A stretch of DNA of 39,879 bases from CAZNAQ01 sp964585585 (lineage in GTDB: Bacteria; Patescibacteriota; Patescibacteriia; Patescibacteriales; JAGXOH01): contig CAZPEL010000003.1 in assembly GCA_964585585.1 (NCBI GenBank), positions 1 through 39,879 of the forward strand. The letters run 5' to 3'. Below, piece after piece: positions 16,955-24,390 of the stretch. Every line of letters begins with the position of its first letter. The first letter of the stretch is position 1. Under the pieces are notes generated by a model. It saw only the letters and a list, made by a program, of their open reading frames with translations, searched no databases and had not been told where the DNA came from. Both the position numbers and the translations under genes were made by a program.

Positions 16955-16996
16955 ACTATAAAAAACAGGGGCTTTGAAACCCCTGTTTTTTATAGT
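16955..16996 (-). terminator. Terminator after the P-type ATPase gene
   Basis: A 17-bp perfect stem (16955-16971 with 16980-16996) and an 8-nt loop; a GGGG/CCCC core is followed by TTTTTT on either strand. It lies 16 bp past the ATPase stop and insulates uvrA from it. Confidence 0.88.
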
Positions 16997-17011
16997 TAAT
17001 AAGAAGTGTTT

Positions 17012-19495
17012 TTATAACCATTTATGCACCAATTTGCTCAAGCCCACACCCAGAATATAGCCCAGGGCGGTAAAACTTAACAGGAGGACCCAGTCCCAGG
17101 AATTTAAACTGGTTATTTGGAATTTTTTGGCGATAAAGGGAGTGTAGAGTATTAAAAATTGCAGAGCCAGAGAGCCGACCAGGGAATACAGGAGGAATCT
17201 ATTGGCCAGCCAATCCCGGATCTTGTTCAGCCCTTCATTATGTTTAATAACTCCCAGCCGAACGAATTCGAACAGAATGAATCCGGTAAAGAGTATGGTT
17301 CTGGCCTTTTCCTGGCTTCCGCCCAGCTTCAAGGCCAAGAAGAAAACGGCCAAAAGGACCAAGGACATCTGTAGGCCGTTGGCCAGTATTAATACCCCCA
17401 GCTCTTTGTTGATTATACCCTCTTTTTTGGGGCGGGGTTTTCTTTTCATAACATCCGGCTTGGCCGGATCCAGGGACAGGGCCAGGGCTATAAGGCCGTC
17501 GGTTATCAGGTTGATCCACAGGATCTGTACCGGGAACAGGGCCACAAACGGGAGGGTGATGGTGGCTGTTAATATGACCAGAACTTCGGCCAGGTTACAG
17601 GTAAGCAGGTAGTTAACGAATTTCCGGATATTGTCAAAGATCCTCCTACCCTCCTTAATGGCATTCCTGATAGTGGCGAAATTGTCGTCCAGCAGAATGA
17701 TGTCGCTGGCTTGCTTGGAAACCTCTGTGCCCTTGATGCCCATAGCCACTCCGACATCCGACTTTTTCAAGGCCAGGGCGTCATTAACGCCATCTCCGGT
17801 CATGGCCACCACATGTTTTTGTTTTTGCAGGGTTTTTAGTATTTGTAGTTTATGAAAAGGCGAGGTTCGGGCAAAGATGTTGTTCTTTTTCTCTAAAATT
17901 TTTTCCAGTTCCGATTCTTCCATTTGGTCCAGATCTTCCCCGGTAAAAACTTCCCGAGTCTTGATATTAACTTCTTTGGCAATGGCCTGGGCGGTCAGCG
18001 GATTGTCTCCGGTTATCATAATAGTCCTGATGCCGGCGCTTTGGCATTCCCGGACCGATTTTTTGGCCTCTTCCCGGACCGGATCATTGAGATAGATCAA
18101 GGAAACAAAGGTTAAGCCCTCTTCCTTTAATTGTTTGCTCTCTTTGTAGGCCAGGGCCAGAATACGGTAGCCGCTGGAGGCCAGTTTTTTGTTTTTGTCC
18201 AGTATTTTTTGCTTCAGGGATGAGGATAATTTTTTGCTTTTGTTCTCGGTTAGGACGGAGTCGCATTTTTCTATCAATACTTCCGGAGCACCTTTGGCAA
18301 AAATTATCTTTTTCTTGTTTATTTCCTGGAGTACTGACATCATTTTTCTTTCACTGGTAAAGGATATCTCTTCTTTTCTTTCCCCCTCGGTCTCCACTTT
18401 CTTTCGAGAGTATTGCTTTAGGGCGATATCGGTTTCATCCCCGACCATTTTTTCCTCCCCTTGCTTGAGAATGTTTTTAGCGTCATTACAGTAATAGGCG
18501 CATTGATAGGATAGGTCCTTTATGTTTTTTCCCGTTTCCGGGCTCCAAATGTTTTTGACCTTCATCTTGCCTTCGGTCAAAGTACCGGTTTTGTCGGTAC
18601 AAATAGTGTTGATACTGCCCACGGATTCGGTTATGGCCAACTTCCTTATAAGCGCGTTCTTGGCTACCATACTTTTGGCTCCCAGGGACAGGGCCAGGGT
18701 GATGACCGCCGGCAGACCTTCCGGAATGGCGGCCACGGCCAGGGATACGGCTATCAGACCGGCCTCTATCATGCCGAATTTTTCAAAACCGGCCAGGAAG
18801 GTAAGCACTATGATCAAGCCGGTCAGATAGACCAGCTTATTAGTGAATTTATGCATGTGCTCTTGGAATTGGGTCTTACCCTCTTCTATGTTTTGCATTT
18901 TTTCCGCTATTTGGCCCACTTGGGTCTTCATCCCGGTGGCCGAGACCTCCACTTCTCCCTGCCCGGACAGAACACTGCAACTGGAATAAACCTCATTACC
19001 TTTTTTCTTTTTAATGGATTTGGATTCTCCGGTTAAGACCGCTTCATTGACCTCCAGCTTTCCTTTTTTGATCTTGGCGTCCGCCGGGATAATATCTCCG
19101 CCGCTGAGCAGGACCAGGTCGCCCGGAACTATGGCGGTGGCTTTGACCTCTTGTTGTTTGCCGTCCCGGATCACTTTGGCCTTGGGAGTGGCCATTTCCT
19201 TTAGGGCTTCCACCGCTTTTTCCGCCTTGTAATCCTGGACAAAACCGGCTATTCCGGAGGCCAGGATTATTATTACTATCAGGATGGAGTCAAAATAACT
19301 TTCTCCCCGGTAATAATTGACCAAAAAGGACAAAACAGCCGCCGCGACGAGTATCAGGATCAAGGGCGAACTGAATTGGGATAATAGTATTTTTAGGGGG
19401 TTTACTTTTTTGGTTCTTTTGATCTTGTTGGGTCCGTGCTGCTGTAGCCTTTTTCGGGCTTCTTGGCCGGACAGACCCTTGGTTGTCGAGGTCAT
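17012..19495 (-). CDS. P2-type cation-transporting ATPase (Ca2+ pump-like)
   Basis: An inner-membrane ion pump of about 827 residues. It shows the phosphorylation motif CTDKTGTLT with D301, the actuator TGES, nucleotide-binding KGAPE, the hinge MITGDNPLTA and TGDGVNDALALKKSDVGVAMG (about 566-585). AAIPEGLPAVITLALSLGAK in helix 4 and NLITDGLIALALSLDP in helix 6 carry the ion-binding positions of the P2A calcium family, so Ca2+ or Mn2+ export is likely. I choose the ATG at 19495 (…MTSTTKGLSGQEA), one base after the antiporter stop; the frame is open to 19555, but that part would overlap the antiporter. The two genes look translationally coupled: a cation pump with a cation/proton antiporter. 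Confidence 0.94.
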   Translation of the reverse strand: MTSTTKGLSGQEARKRLQQHGPNKIKRTKKVNPLKILLSQFSSPLILILVAAAVLSFLVNYYRGESYFDSILIVIIILASGIAGFVQDYKAEKAVEALKEMATPKAKVIRDGKQQEVKATAIVPGDLVLLSGGDIIPADAKIKKGKLEVNEAVLTGESKSIKKKKGNEVYSSCSVLSGQGEVEVSATGMKTQVGQIAEKMQNIEEGKTQFQEHMHKFTNKLVYLTGLIIVLTFLAGFEKFGMIEAGLIAVSLAVAAIPEGLPAVITLALSLGAKSMVAKNALIRKLAITESVGSINTICTDKTGTLTEGKMKVKNIWSPETGKNIKDLSYQCAYYCNDAKNILKQGEEKMVGDETDIALKQYSRKKVETEGERKEEISFTSERKMMSVLQEINKKKIIFAKGAPEVLIEKCDSVLTENKSKKLSSSLKQKILDKNKKLASSGYRILALAYKESKQLKEEGLTFVSLIYLNDPVREEAKKSVRECQSAGIRTIMITGDNPLTAQAIAKEVNIKTREVFTGEDLDQMEESELEKILEKKNNIFARTSPFHKLQILKTLQKQKHVVAMTGDGVNDALALKKSDVGVAMGIKGTEVSKQASDIILLDDNFATIRNAIKEGRRIFDNIRKFVNYLLTCNLAEVLVILTATITLPFVALFPVQILWINLITDGLIALALSLDPAKPDVMKRKPRPKKEGIINKELGVLILANGLQMSLVLLAVFFLALKLGGSQEKARTILFTGFILFEFVRLGVIKHNEGLNKIRDWLANRFLLYSLVGSLALQFLILYTPFIAKKFQITSLNSWDWVLLLSFTALGYILGVGLSKLVHKWL

Positions 19496-19496
19496 A

Positions 19497-20681
19497 TTAA
19501 TTGATTTTAGCTTTAATTTTTTCATAAAGTCCCCATCTGGAGATGAATTGGGCAAAAAGAATGGGAACTAGGAAGGTAAAGGTTAGGCTGGAGGCCATAA
19601 TGACCGAATACAGATCCGCTTCGATCAGGCCGTTCTCGTAAAGTATTTTGATTATTACTATACTGGTACTGAAACGGGCCGATAGACCCAGTCCCAAGAG
19701 CAGGGATTGCTTGGTACCCAGTTCCTTCCGGGCCGTGATAAAACTGCCCAGGAATTTAGCGCTTTTAGTTACTATGATCACGGCCAGGACCAGTAGCGGC
19801 GCCGCTATTAAATAATCCATATCCATGGTAGCCCCGGCCCACAGGAAGAAAATGGGGGCGAAAAATCCATAGCACATGGTCTTGACCTCTGTCTCCACCA
19901 TATCCAACCTTTCCGGTGGAATAAAGGTTCTCAACCCCACTCCGGCCAACAGGGCGGCCAGGGGAGCGGCATGGGCGTATTCTCCTATACCCAGGAACAG
20001 GCACAGAACAAAAAGAACGAACAGAAATAAGGTTTCTATTTTGGAAAAATGAAATTTAGAATTTTCTTTTCGCAGTTTGGTTAAAACGACGGTTAACAAG
20101 AAGAGAAGCAGCAGAGAGCTTACTATAGTGATAACGGCAATAATGTTCAGGCCGTCCTGTTGCTGAATCCCGACTGTTATTATTACCAAGATCAGGATGA
20201 ATATTTCTATAACATCGTCCAGAGTTCCGATGCCGATAATGGATTGGCCCAAATTGGTATTAAGGATCTTAAATTCATCCAAGACCGGTACCAGTATGGC
20301 CTCTCCGACTGTAGCAAAGGATAGGGCCACTACTCCGGAAATAAACCAACTGTAATCAAAAAGAAAGTGTATCAAAAGACTGCCCAGTATTGCTTCCAGA
20401 AAAATAATAAAAAAAGCGGAACGGACAATGAATTTGCCTTTGCCTTTAAGTTGTTTTAAATTGATCTCGAAACCTATTATAAAAAGCAAAAAATACATAC
20501 CCATTTGGGCCAGGAATTCAAAGGTTTGGGATTCGGTTATTTCGGTAAAAGGATTGTAAGCGGCTAAAAAACCGCCCACAAGCAGGGCCGCGAACAACCA
20601 GGGAACCCGGATCTTTTCTATCAATCTTCCGATCGCAAAAGTAAGAAGAAAAACTAAGCTTAAAAACAGAAAGATATTCAT
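19497..20681 (-). CDS. Cation:proton antiporter, CPA2 family (KefB/GerN-like)
   Basis: A 394-residue membrane protein with about 12 hydrophobic segments and no cytoplasmic TrkA-N domain. Signature segments are FAALLVGGFLAAYNPF, FLLFIIGFEINLKQLKG (the usual F-x-x-G-E/L-x2-L block), VALSFATVGEAILVPVLDE with acidic residues of the ion site, and GAGLR/ATMDMDYL. The family exchanges Na+ or K+ for protons. It is coupled to the P-type ATPase gene through a TAAtATG junction, which suggests joint cation homeostasis. There is no Shine-Dalgarno site. Ion selectivity cannot be read from the sequence. Confidence 0.9.
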   Translation of the reverse strand: MNIFLFLSLVFLLTFAIGRLIEKIRVPWLFAALLVGGFLAAYNPFTEITESQTFEFLAQMGMYFLLFIIGFEINLKQLKGKGKFIVRSAFFIIFLEAILGSLLIHFLFDYSWFISGVVALSFATVGEAILVPVLDEFKILNTNLGQSIIGIGTLDDVIEIFILILVIITVGIQQQDGLNIIAVITIVSSLLLLFLLTVVLTKLRKENSKFHFSKIETLFLFVLFVLCLFLGIGEYAHAAPLAALLAGVGLRTFIPPERLDMVETEVKTMCYGFFAPIFFLWAGATMDMDYLIAAPLLVLAVIIVTKSAKFLGSFITARKELGTKQSLLLGLGLSARFSTSIVIIKILYENGLIEADLYSVIMASSLTFTFLVPILFAQFISRWGLYEKIKAKIN

Positions 20682-20713
20682 ATTTATTATTTTAACAGAA
20701 ATCAGAGCAACAA

Positions 20714-20738
20714 AAAAGAAGCTTTGAAAGCTTCTTTT
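20714..20738 (-). terminator. Terminator after the DUF975-like gene
   Basis: A 9-bp stem (20714-20722 with 20730-20738) and a 7-nt loop, with a T-run on the minus strand. It separates the DUF975-like gene from the antiporter unit. Confidence 0.75.
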
Positions 20739-20755
20739 GTGGGAAATGGGTGGAT

Positions 20756-21427
20756 TTAGGCCGTGGCCGGAGCTTTTTCTTTTGTTTCCGGCGGCGTCTT
20801 TGAGAATTTGGCCTTTTTAAGGTGGATATAGGCATAGGCCATAGCCAGCATGCTCAAGGGGTAGGTTACCAGCATGCCTACGATCAAGGCCAAAAATCCC
20901 AAGACATTGATCAACAACAACAAAAGACCCAAGAGAAAAAGATTCCATTTATCTCCGGAGGTTATTTGAGAACTGGCTTTAAGCGCCTCTATCGGTCCCA
21001 TGCCCTCTTCCACTATAAAATAAGGGAATAATTCGAATTTAATAGCCCAAATTATGCCGGGAACGATCAATAATAAAAAACCGACGGTAACTATAAGGTC
21101 GTAAATGATCGTGCTGACCAAAAATTTCGGTATTAATTTGGCCTGGAGAAAAAGGTCCAGGAATCTATAATTTTTGTCCCGGGTCATGTCCAGAATTATT
21201 TTTATCACCCCCAAAGATAGCCATAGGCTTAAAAGAGCCGAGATCAAACTGGTAAACATAAATAATCCTTGTTGTTCCGGGGTGGAAACAGTTAGGGGAA
21301 CCGTGTTGATCAAAGAAACCAATATCAAGATCCCTACCAGAAACCAAAAATTGTTTTTGGTTTTTTTCCAAGATTGTTTTAAAATATCTTTTTTAATATT
21401 CAGTACCGATCGATCTTTGTTTTCCAT
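20756..21427 (-). CDS. DUF975/YciC-like membrane protein
   Basis: A 223-residue membrane protein with about five hydrophobic segments. The block LLIVPGIIWAIKFELFPYFIVEEGMGPIEALKASSQIT is the hallmark of DUF975/glycerophosphodiesterase-membrane-domain proteins, where a re-entrant PGI motif is followed by an amphipathic ALKxSxxIT stretch. Function is unknown for this superfamily. It ends in a basic, Pro/Lys/Ala-rich tail (about 205-223). It is transcribed alone from a region shared with holA, with a TATAAT box 20 bp upstream of the ATG. Confidence 0.8.
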   Translation of the reverse strand: MENKDRSVLNIKKDILKQSWKKTKNNFWFLVGILILVSLINTVPLTVSTPEQQGLFMFTSLISALLSLWLSLGVIKIILDMTRDKNYRFLDLFLQAKLIPKFLVSTIIYDLIVTVGFLLLIVPGIIWAIKFELFPYFIVEEGMGPIEALKASSQITSGDKWNLFLLGLLLLLINVLGFLALIVGMLVTYPLSMLAMAYAYIHLKKAKFSKTPPETKEKAPATA

Positions 21428-21447
21428 ATTTTTTGTTTATTTTGTTA

Positions 21448-21453
21448 ATTATA
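21448..21453 (-). promoter_or_regulatory. -10 box of the DUF975-like gene
   Basis: Consensus TATAAT on the minus strand, 20 bp before the ATG at 21427. The -35 region (TTCCTA, 18 bp upstream) is poor. Confidence 0.4.
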
Positions 21454-21549
21454 TTCAATCTTACCAAATTTTAGGAAGTTTAACAATAATCGGACTGGAC
21501 AAAGGACCGTTAAAAAAGTTAAATTATTATTACATTTAATTTACTTTCT

Positions 21550-22587
21550 ATGATCATATTTATTTTTGGCGAGGATGATTTTCGGAGCAAGGAAAAAGTT
21601 AAACAGTTAAAAGAAAAATTCCTCCGGGATGTTGATCCTTCCGGCAACAGTCTTGTTGTTATCCGGGGAAACGAGGCCTCCATAAAGGAGATCAATGAGA
21701 AATGCGGAGCTTCTTCCCTTTTTTGCTCTAAAAGAATGGTGATAGTGGAGGATCTTTTCAGTAACACCTCGATCCTGGAACAAGCAGTGGATTATTTTCG
21801 CGATAAAGAAGAAAAGGGTAGTGAGGATATTGTGGTCTTTCAGGATTCGCGCATCAAGACCAAGAGGAAAAAGGGTCAGAAAACTCCTTTATTCTTGGAT
21901 GATTCGGGCCGGGAAAAAACCTTGAATAAAAAAGCGCAGAAACTTTTTGATTTTTTGTCCAGCCAGCAATATGTTCAGGAGTTCGCCTCCCTGTCCGATC
22001 CGGAAGCGGTTCAATGGATCCAAAATAGAGTCGACTCCCGGGGAGGAAAAATAAGCAATAAGAACGCTCAATTATTGCTTGGTATGACCGGAGGCGACCT
22101 GTGGCAGCTGCATTGGGAAATAGAAAAATTGATCCATTATAAACAAGGCCAAATCTCATCTCTGCAGGTGGAGATAGAGGCCCGGGACATCGAGGCCGTA
22201 ACCACCGGTCTTTTTAATCAGGATATATTCGCTTTGACCGACGCCGTTGGCTCCAAGAATCCGGGCTTGGCCCTTAGACTGTTGGAGGAGCAGTTATTAT
22301 CCGGGGTCAGCGAGCACTTTTTATTGAATATGATCATTAGGCAGGTTAAGATCCTGCTCCAGATCCGCCAGGCCTTGGATTCGGGCTATGGTTCCGGCCA
22401 AATAGCCGGCCAAGTCAAGCTTCATCCCTTTGTGGTCCAAAAATCAATCAGCCAGGTCCGGGGCTTCAGTCTGGACAGACTTAAAAAAGCCCTTAACAGA
22501 TTAGTAGAGATAGATAGCGAATTAAAGACCGGCCAGGGTGAGGCCAAGAGTATGTTGGATCTGTTTCTGCTTAAATTATCTTCTTAA
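21550..22587 (+). CDS. holA: DNA polymerase III subunit delta
   Basis: HolA is the wrench of the clamp loader that opens the beta clamp during replication. The 345-residue protein begins with MIIFIFGEDDFRSKEKVKQL, the usual start of the AAA-like domain (which lacks a P-loop in delta). It continues with LFCSKRMVIVEDL and the collar domain (about 215-345), with NMIIRQVKILLQI and VKLHPFVVQKSISQVRGFSLDRL. Family assignment rests on these blocks and the length; sequence conservation of delta is always low. It is transcribed alone, converging on glyS across a shared terminator. No Shine-Dalgarno site is seen. Confidence 0.93.
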   Translation: MIIFIFGEDDFRSKEKVKQLKEKFLRDVDPSGNSLVVIRGNEASIKEINEKCGASSLFCSKRMVIVEDLFSNTSILEQAVDYFRDKEEKGSEDIVVFQDSRIKTKRKKGQKTPLFLDDSGREKTLNKKAQKLFDFLSSQQYVQEFASLSDPEAVQWIQNRVDSRGGKISNKNAQLLLGMTGGDLWQLHWEIEKLIHYKQGQISSLQVEIEARDIEAVTTGLFNQDIFALTDAVGSKNPGLALRLLEEQLLSGVSEHFLLNMIIRQVKILLQIRQALDSGYGSGQIAGQVKLHPFVVQKSISQVRGFSLDRLKKALNRLVEIDSELKTGQGEAKSMLDLFLLKLSS

Positions 22588-22597
22588 ATTCCAAAAT

Positions 22598-22632
22598 AAA
22601 AAACCCCGGTTCGGAATGAACCGGGGTTTTTT
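22598..22632. terminator. Bidirectional terminator between holA and glyS
   Basis: A 15-bp perfect stem (22598-22612 with 22618-22632), 5-nt loop, A-run at one side and T-run at the other, so it can stop transcripts from both genes. Confidence 0.93.
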
Positions 22633-22643
22633 GGTGGCAGAAT

Positions 22644-24020
22644 TTAGAACTCTAATTTTTCGGCAAAATAACTTTCCAGGTTTTCGATCTTGATCCTTTC
22701 CTGTTCCATAGTGTCCCGATTCCTGACCGTGACGGTGTTGTCCTTGTCCACGGTATCAAAGTCCACGGTAACACAATACGGGGTGCCGATCTCGTCTTGG
22801 CGACGGTATCTTTTACCGATACTGCCCACCTCGTCGTATTCACAGACATATTTGGTTTTGAGTTCATCAAAGACCTCCCGGGCTTTTTCCACCAGTTGCG
22901 GTTTGTTTTTCATAAGAGGAAAGATAGCTATTTTGTTGGGGGCTATGCGGGGCGGGAATTTCATGACTATCCGGGTTTCGTTTTCCAGCTCTTCTTCGGT
23001 GTAAGCGGCCAGCAGGGCCACCATTAAAGTCCTGTCCACTCCGAAAGTGGGCTCCAGCACATGAGGAACCACTCTTTCTTGTTTTTCCTGGTCATAGTAT
23101 TCCAGTTTTTCCCGGGAGTATTGGGAATGCTGACTCAGGTCAAAGTCGCCCCGATGAGCCAAGCCGAACAGTTCCTTAAAGCCAAAGGGATAATTGTATT
23201 CTATATCCACTGTTTTTCTGGAGTAATGGGACAGTTTCTCCGGCGGATGTTCGTATCTTTGCAGATCCTTTTTATCCGCTCCCAGCTCCATAATGAATTC
23301 CTCTTGCAGGTCCAACCATTTATCGAACAAGGGTTCCCAGTCCGTTTCCGGATGGATAAAGTATTCTATTTCCATTTGTTCGAACTCCCGCAGGCGGAAA
23401 ATGAAGTTACCGGCCACTATTTCGTTCCGGAAGGCCTTGCCGATCTGGGCTATTCCGAAAGGAAGTTTTACTCTCATGGAATCCAGTATATTCTTGAATT
23501 CAATAAATATGGCCCCGGCGGTTTCCGGCCTCAGATAGACCGGTTCGTCAATGCCGTTCATTTCGGTCTGGAACATCAGGTTGAAATTCTTAACATCACT
23601 CCAATCAGAGCTGCCGCATTCCGGGCATTTGATGTCATTTTCCTGGATGGCCTGCTTCATTTTTTCCATTTCCCCTTCCAGGTCCTCGCCGGTCGCTTCT
23701 TCCACTAAGTGGTCGGCCCGGAATCTCTTTTTGCAGTTCTTGCAGTCCACTAAGGCGTCGTTAAAACCGGAGGTATGGCCGGAAGCATCCCAAACGCGGG
23801 GATGAAGCAGGATGGGGCCGTCTATGCCTACCATATCGGAGCGGTCATGGACGAATTTCTTCCACCATAATTGTTTGACATTGTTTTTTAGTTCCACTCC
23901 GTAGGGGCCGTAGCTGTAGGAATTGGCCAGGCCGCCGTAGATCTCGGAGGATGGAAAGACAAACCCCCTTCTTTTACAAAGAGAAACGAGTTTGTCCATG
24001 GTTTTGTCTTGGCTGGACAT
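22644..24020 (-). CDS. glyS: Glycyl-tRNA synthetase, dimeric (alpha2) class II form
   Basis: This enzyme charges tRNA-Gly in the cytoplasm. The 458-residue sequence has the N-terminal KRRGFVFPSSEIYGGLANSY block of the eukaryote/archaeal-like bacterial GlyRS. An insertion carries a four-cysteine zinc site (CKNC and CPEC). Class II motif 2 is recognisable in IGKAFRNEI with FRLREFEQMEIEYF, and motif 3 in FGVDRTLMVALLAAY. The C-terminal anticodon-binding domain (about 360-458) ends in KIENLESYF. The ATG at 24020 lies downstream of a complete T-box leader, so its expression should rise when uncharged tRNA-Gly accumulates. It converges with holA. Confidence 0.97.
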   Translation of the reverse strand: MSSQDKTMDKLVSLCKRRGFVFPSSEIYGGLANSYSYGPYGVELKNNVKQLWWKKFVHDRSDMVGIDGPILLHPRVWDASGHTSGFNDALVDCKNCKKRFRADHLVEEATGEDLEGEMEKMKQAIQENDIKCPECGSSDWSDVKNFNLMFQTEMNGIDEPVYLRPETAGAIFIEFKNILDSMRVKLPFGIAQIGKAFRNEIVAGNFIFRLREFEQMEIEYFIHPETDWEPLFDKWLDLQEEFIMELGADKKDLQRYEHPPEKLSHYSRKTVDIEYNYPFGFKELFGLAHRGDFDLSQHSQYSREKLEYYDQEKQERVVPHVLEPTFGVDRTLMVALLAAYTEEELENETRIVMKFPPRIAPNKIAIFPLMKNKPQLVEKAREVFDELKTKYVCEYDEVGSIGKRYRRQDEIGTPYCVTVDFDTVDKDNTVTVRNRDTMEQERIKIENLESYFAEKLEF

Positions 24021-24054
24021 AGGTTTGGAGGTTGTTTACGGGATCCGGATAAAT

Positions 24055-24283
24055 AAAAAACCCCGTTCCCGCAATTCAACCATAATTAAGTTAAATTGCT
24101 GGAACGAGGATGTTTAAACTTTGAAATTTTTTTCTAAAAAAGTTTCAAGGTGTTTCCCCGCGGTTCCATCCAGCTTCTCCCGCTTGGAGCGGGAGCTCTT
24201 TTTTAATCCGGCTTATCCCGGGATCGAGAGAAGGGGCGCCACACCCTCCGTAACCGGAGTTAAAAATTGTAAAAAACGATCTA
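24055..24283 (-). promoter_or_regulatory. Glycine T-box riboswitch of glyS
   Basis: The leader carries the T-box core TGGAACCGCG (24159-24168, minus strand). Its 7-nt bulge UGGAACC is flanked by GCUGGA, which pairs with UCCAGC, and by GCGGGG, which pairs with CCUCGU, a canonical antiterminator. The same CCUCGUUCC strand is the 5' arm of a terminator (24061-24069 with 24101-24109, T-run 24055-24060). A stem III hairpin (CTCCCGCT/AGCGGGAG) precedes it. The presumed stem I, bases about 24200-24255, is short; a GGC triplet at 24238-24240 is the likely glycine specifier. The bulge binds the tRNA acceptor NCCA end. Confidence 0.92.
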
Positions 24284-24289
24284 AGATTA

Positions 24290-24317
24290 AGTATAGGAGA
24301 ATATATTTACTTGTCAA
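24290..24317 (-). promoter_or_regulatory. Promoter of the glyS T-box leader
   Basis: TTGACA (24312-24317), 16 bp, TATACT (24290-24295) on the minus strand. It fits transcription starting near 24283, at the 5' end of the T-box leader. Confidence 0.75.
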
Positions 24318-24321
24318 TAAG

Positions 24322-24352
24322 AAAACCCCGATTTTTGTTAAATCGGGGTTTT
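24322..24352 (-). terminator. Terminator of the prkA-yeaH-spoVR-prkA operon
   Basis: A 13-bp perfect stem (24322-24334 with 24340-24352), 5-nt loop, GC core and T-rich 3' arm. It lies 38 bp past the last gene and just upstream of the glyS promoter. The remaining bases to 24390 are featureless. Confidence 0.88.
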
Positions 24353-24390
24353 AAGATTTTTCCTCCTGTTTTTAATCGGGTTTTAGTTTT

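Noticed and set aside
19496..19555. Upstream start of the P-type ATPase (20 extra residues)
   Set aside because: It would overlap the antiporter 3' end; the ATG at 19495 directly after the stop fits translational coupling and the family N-terminus.
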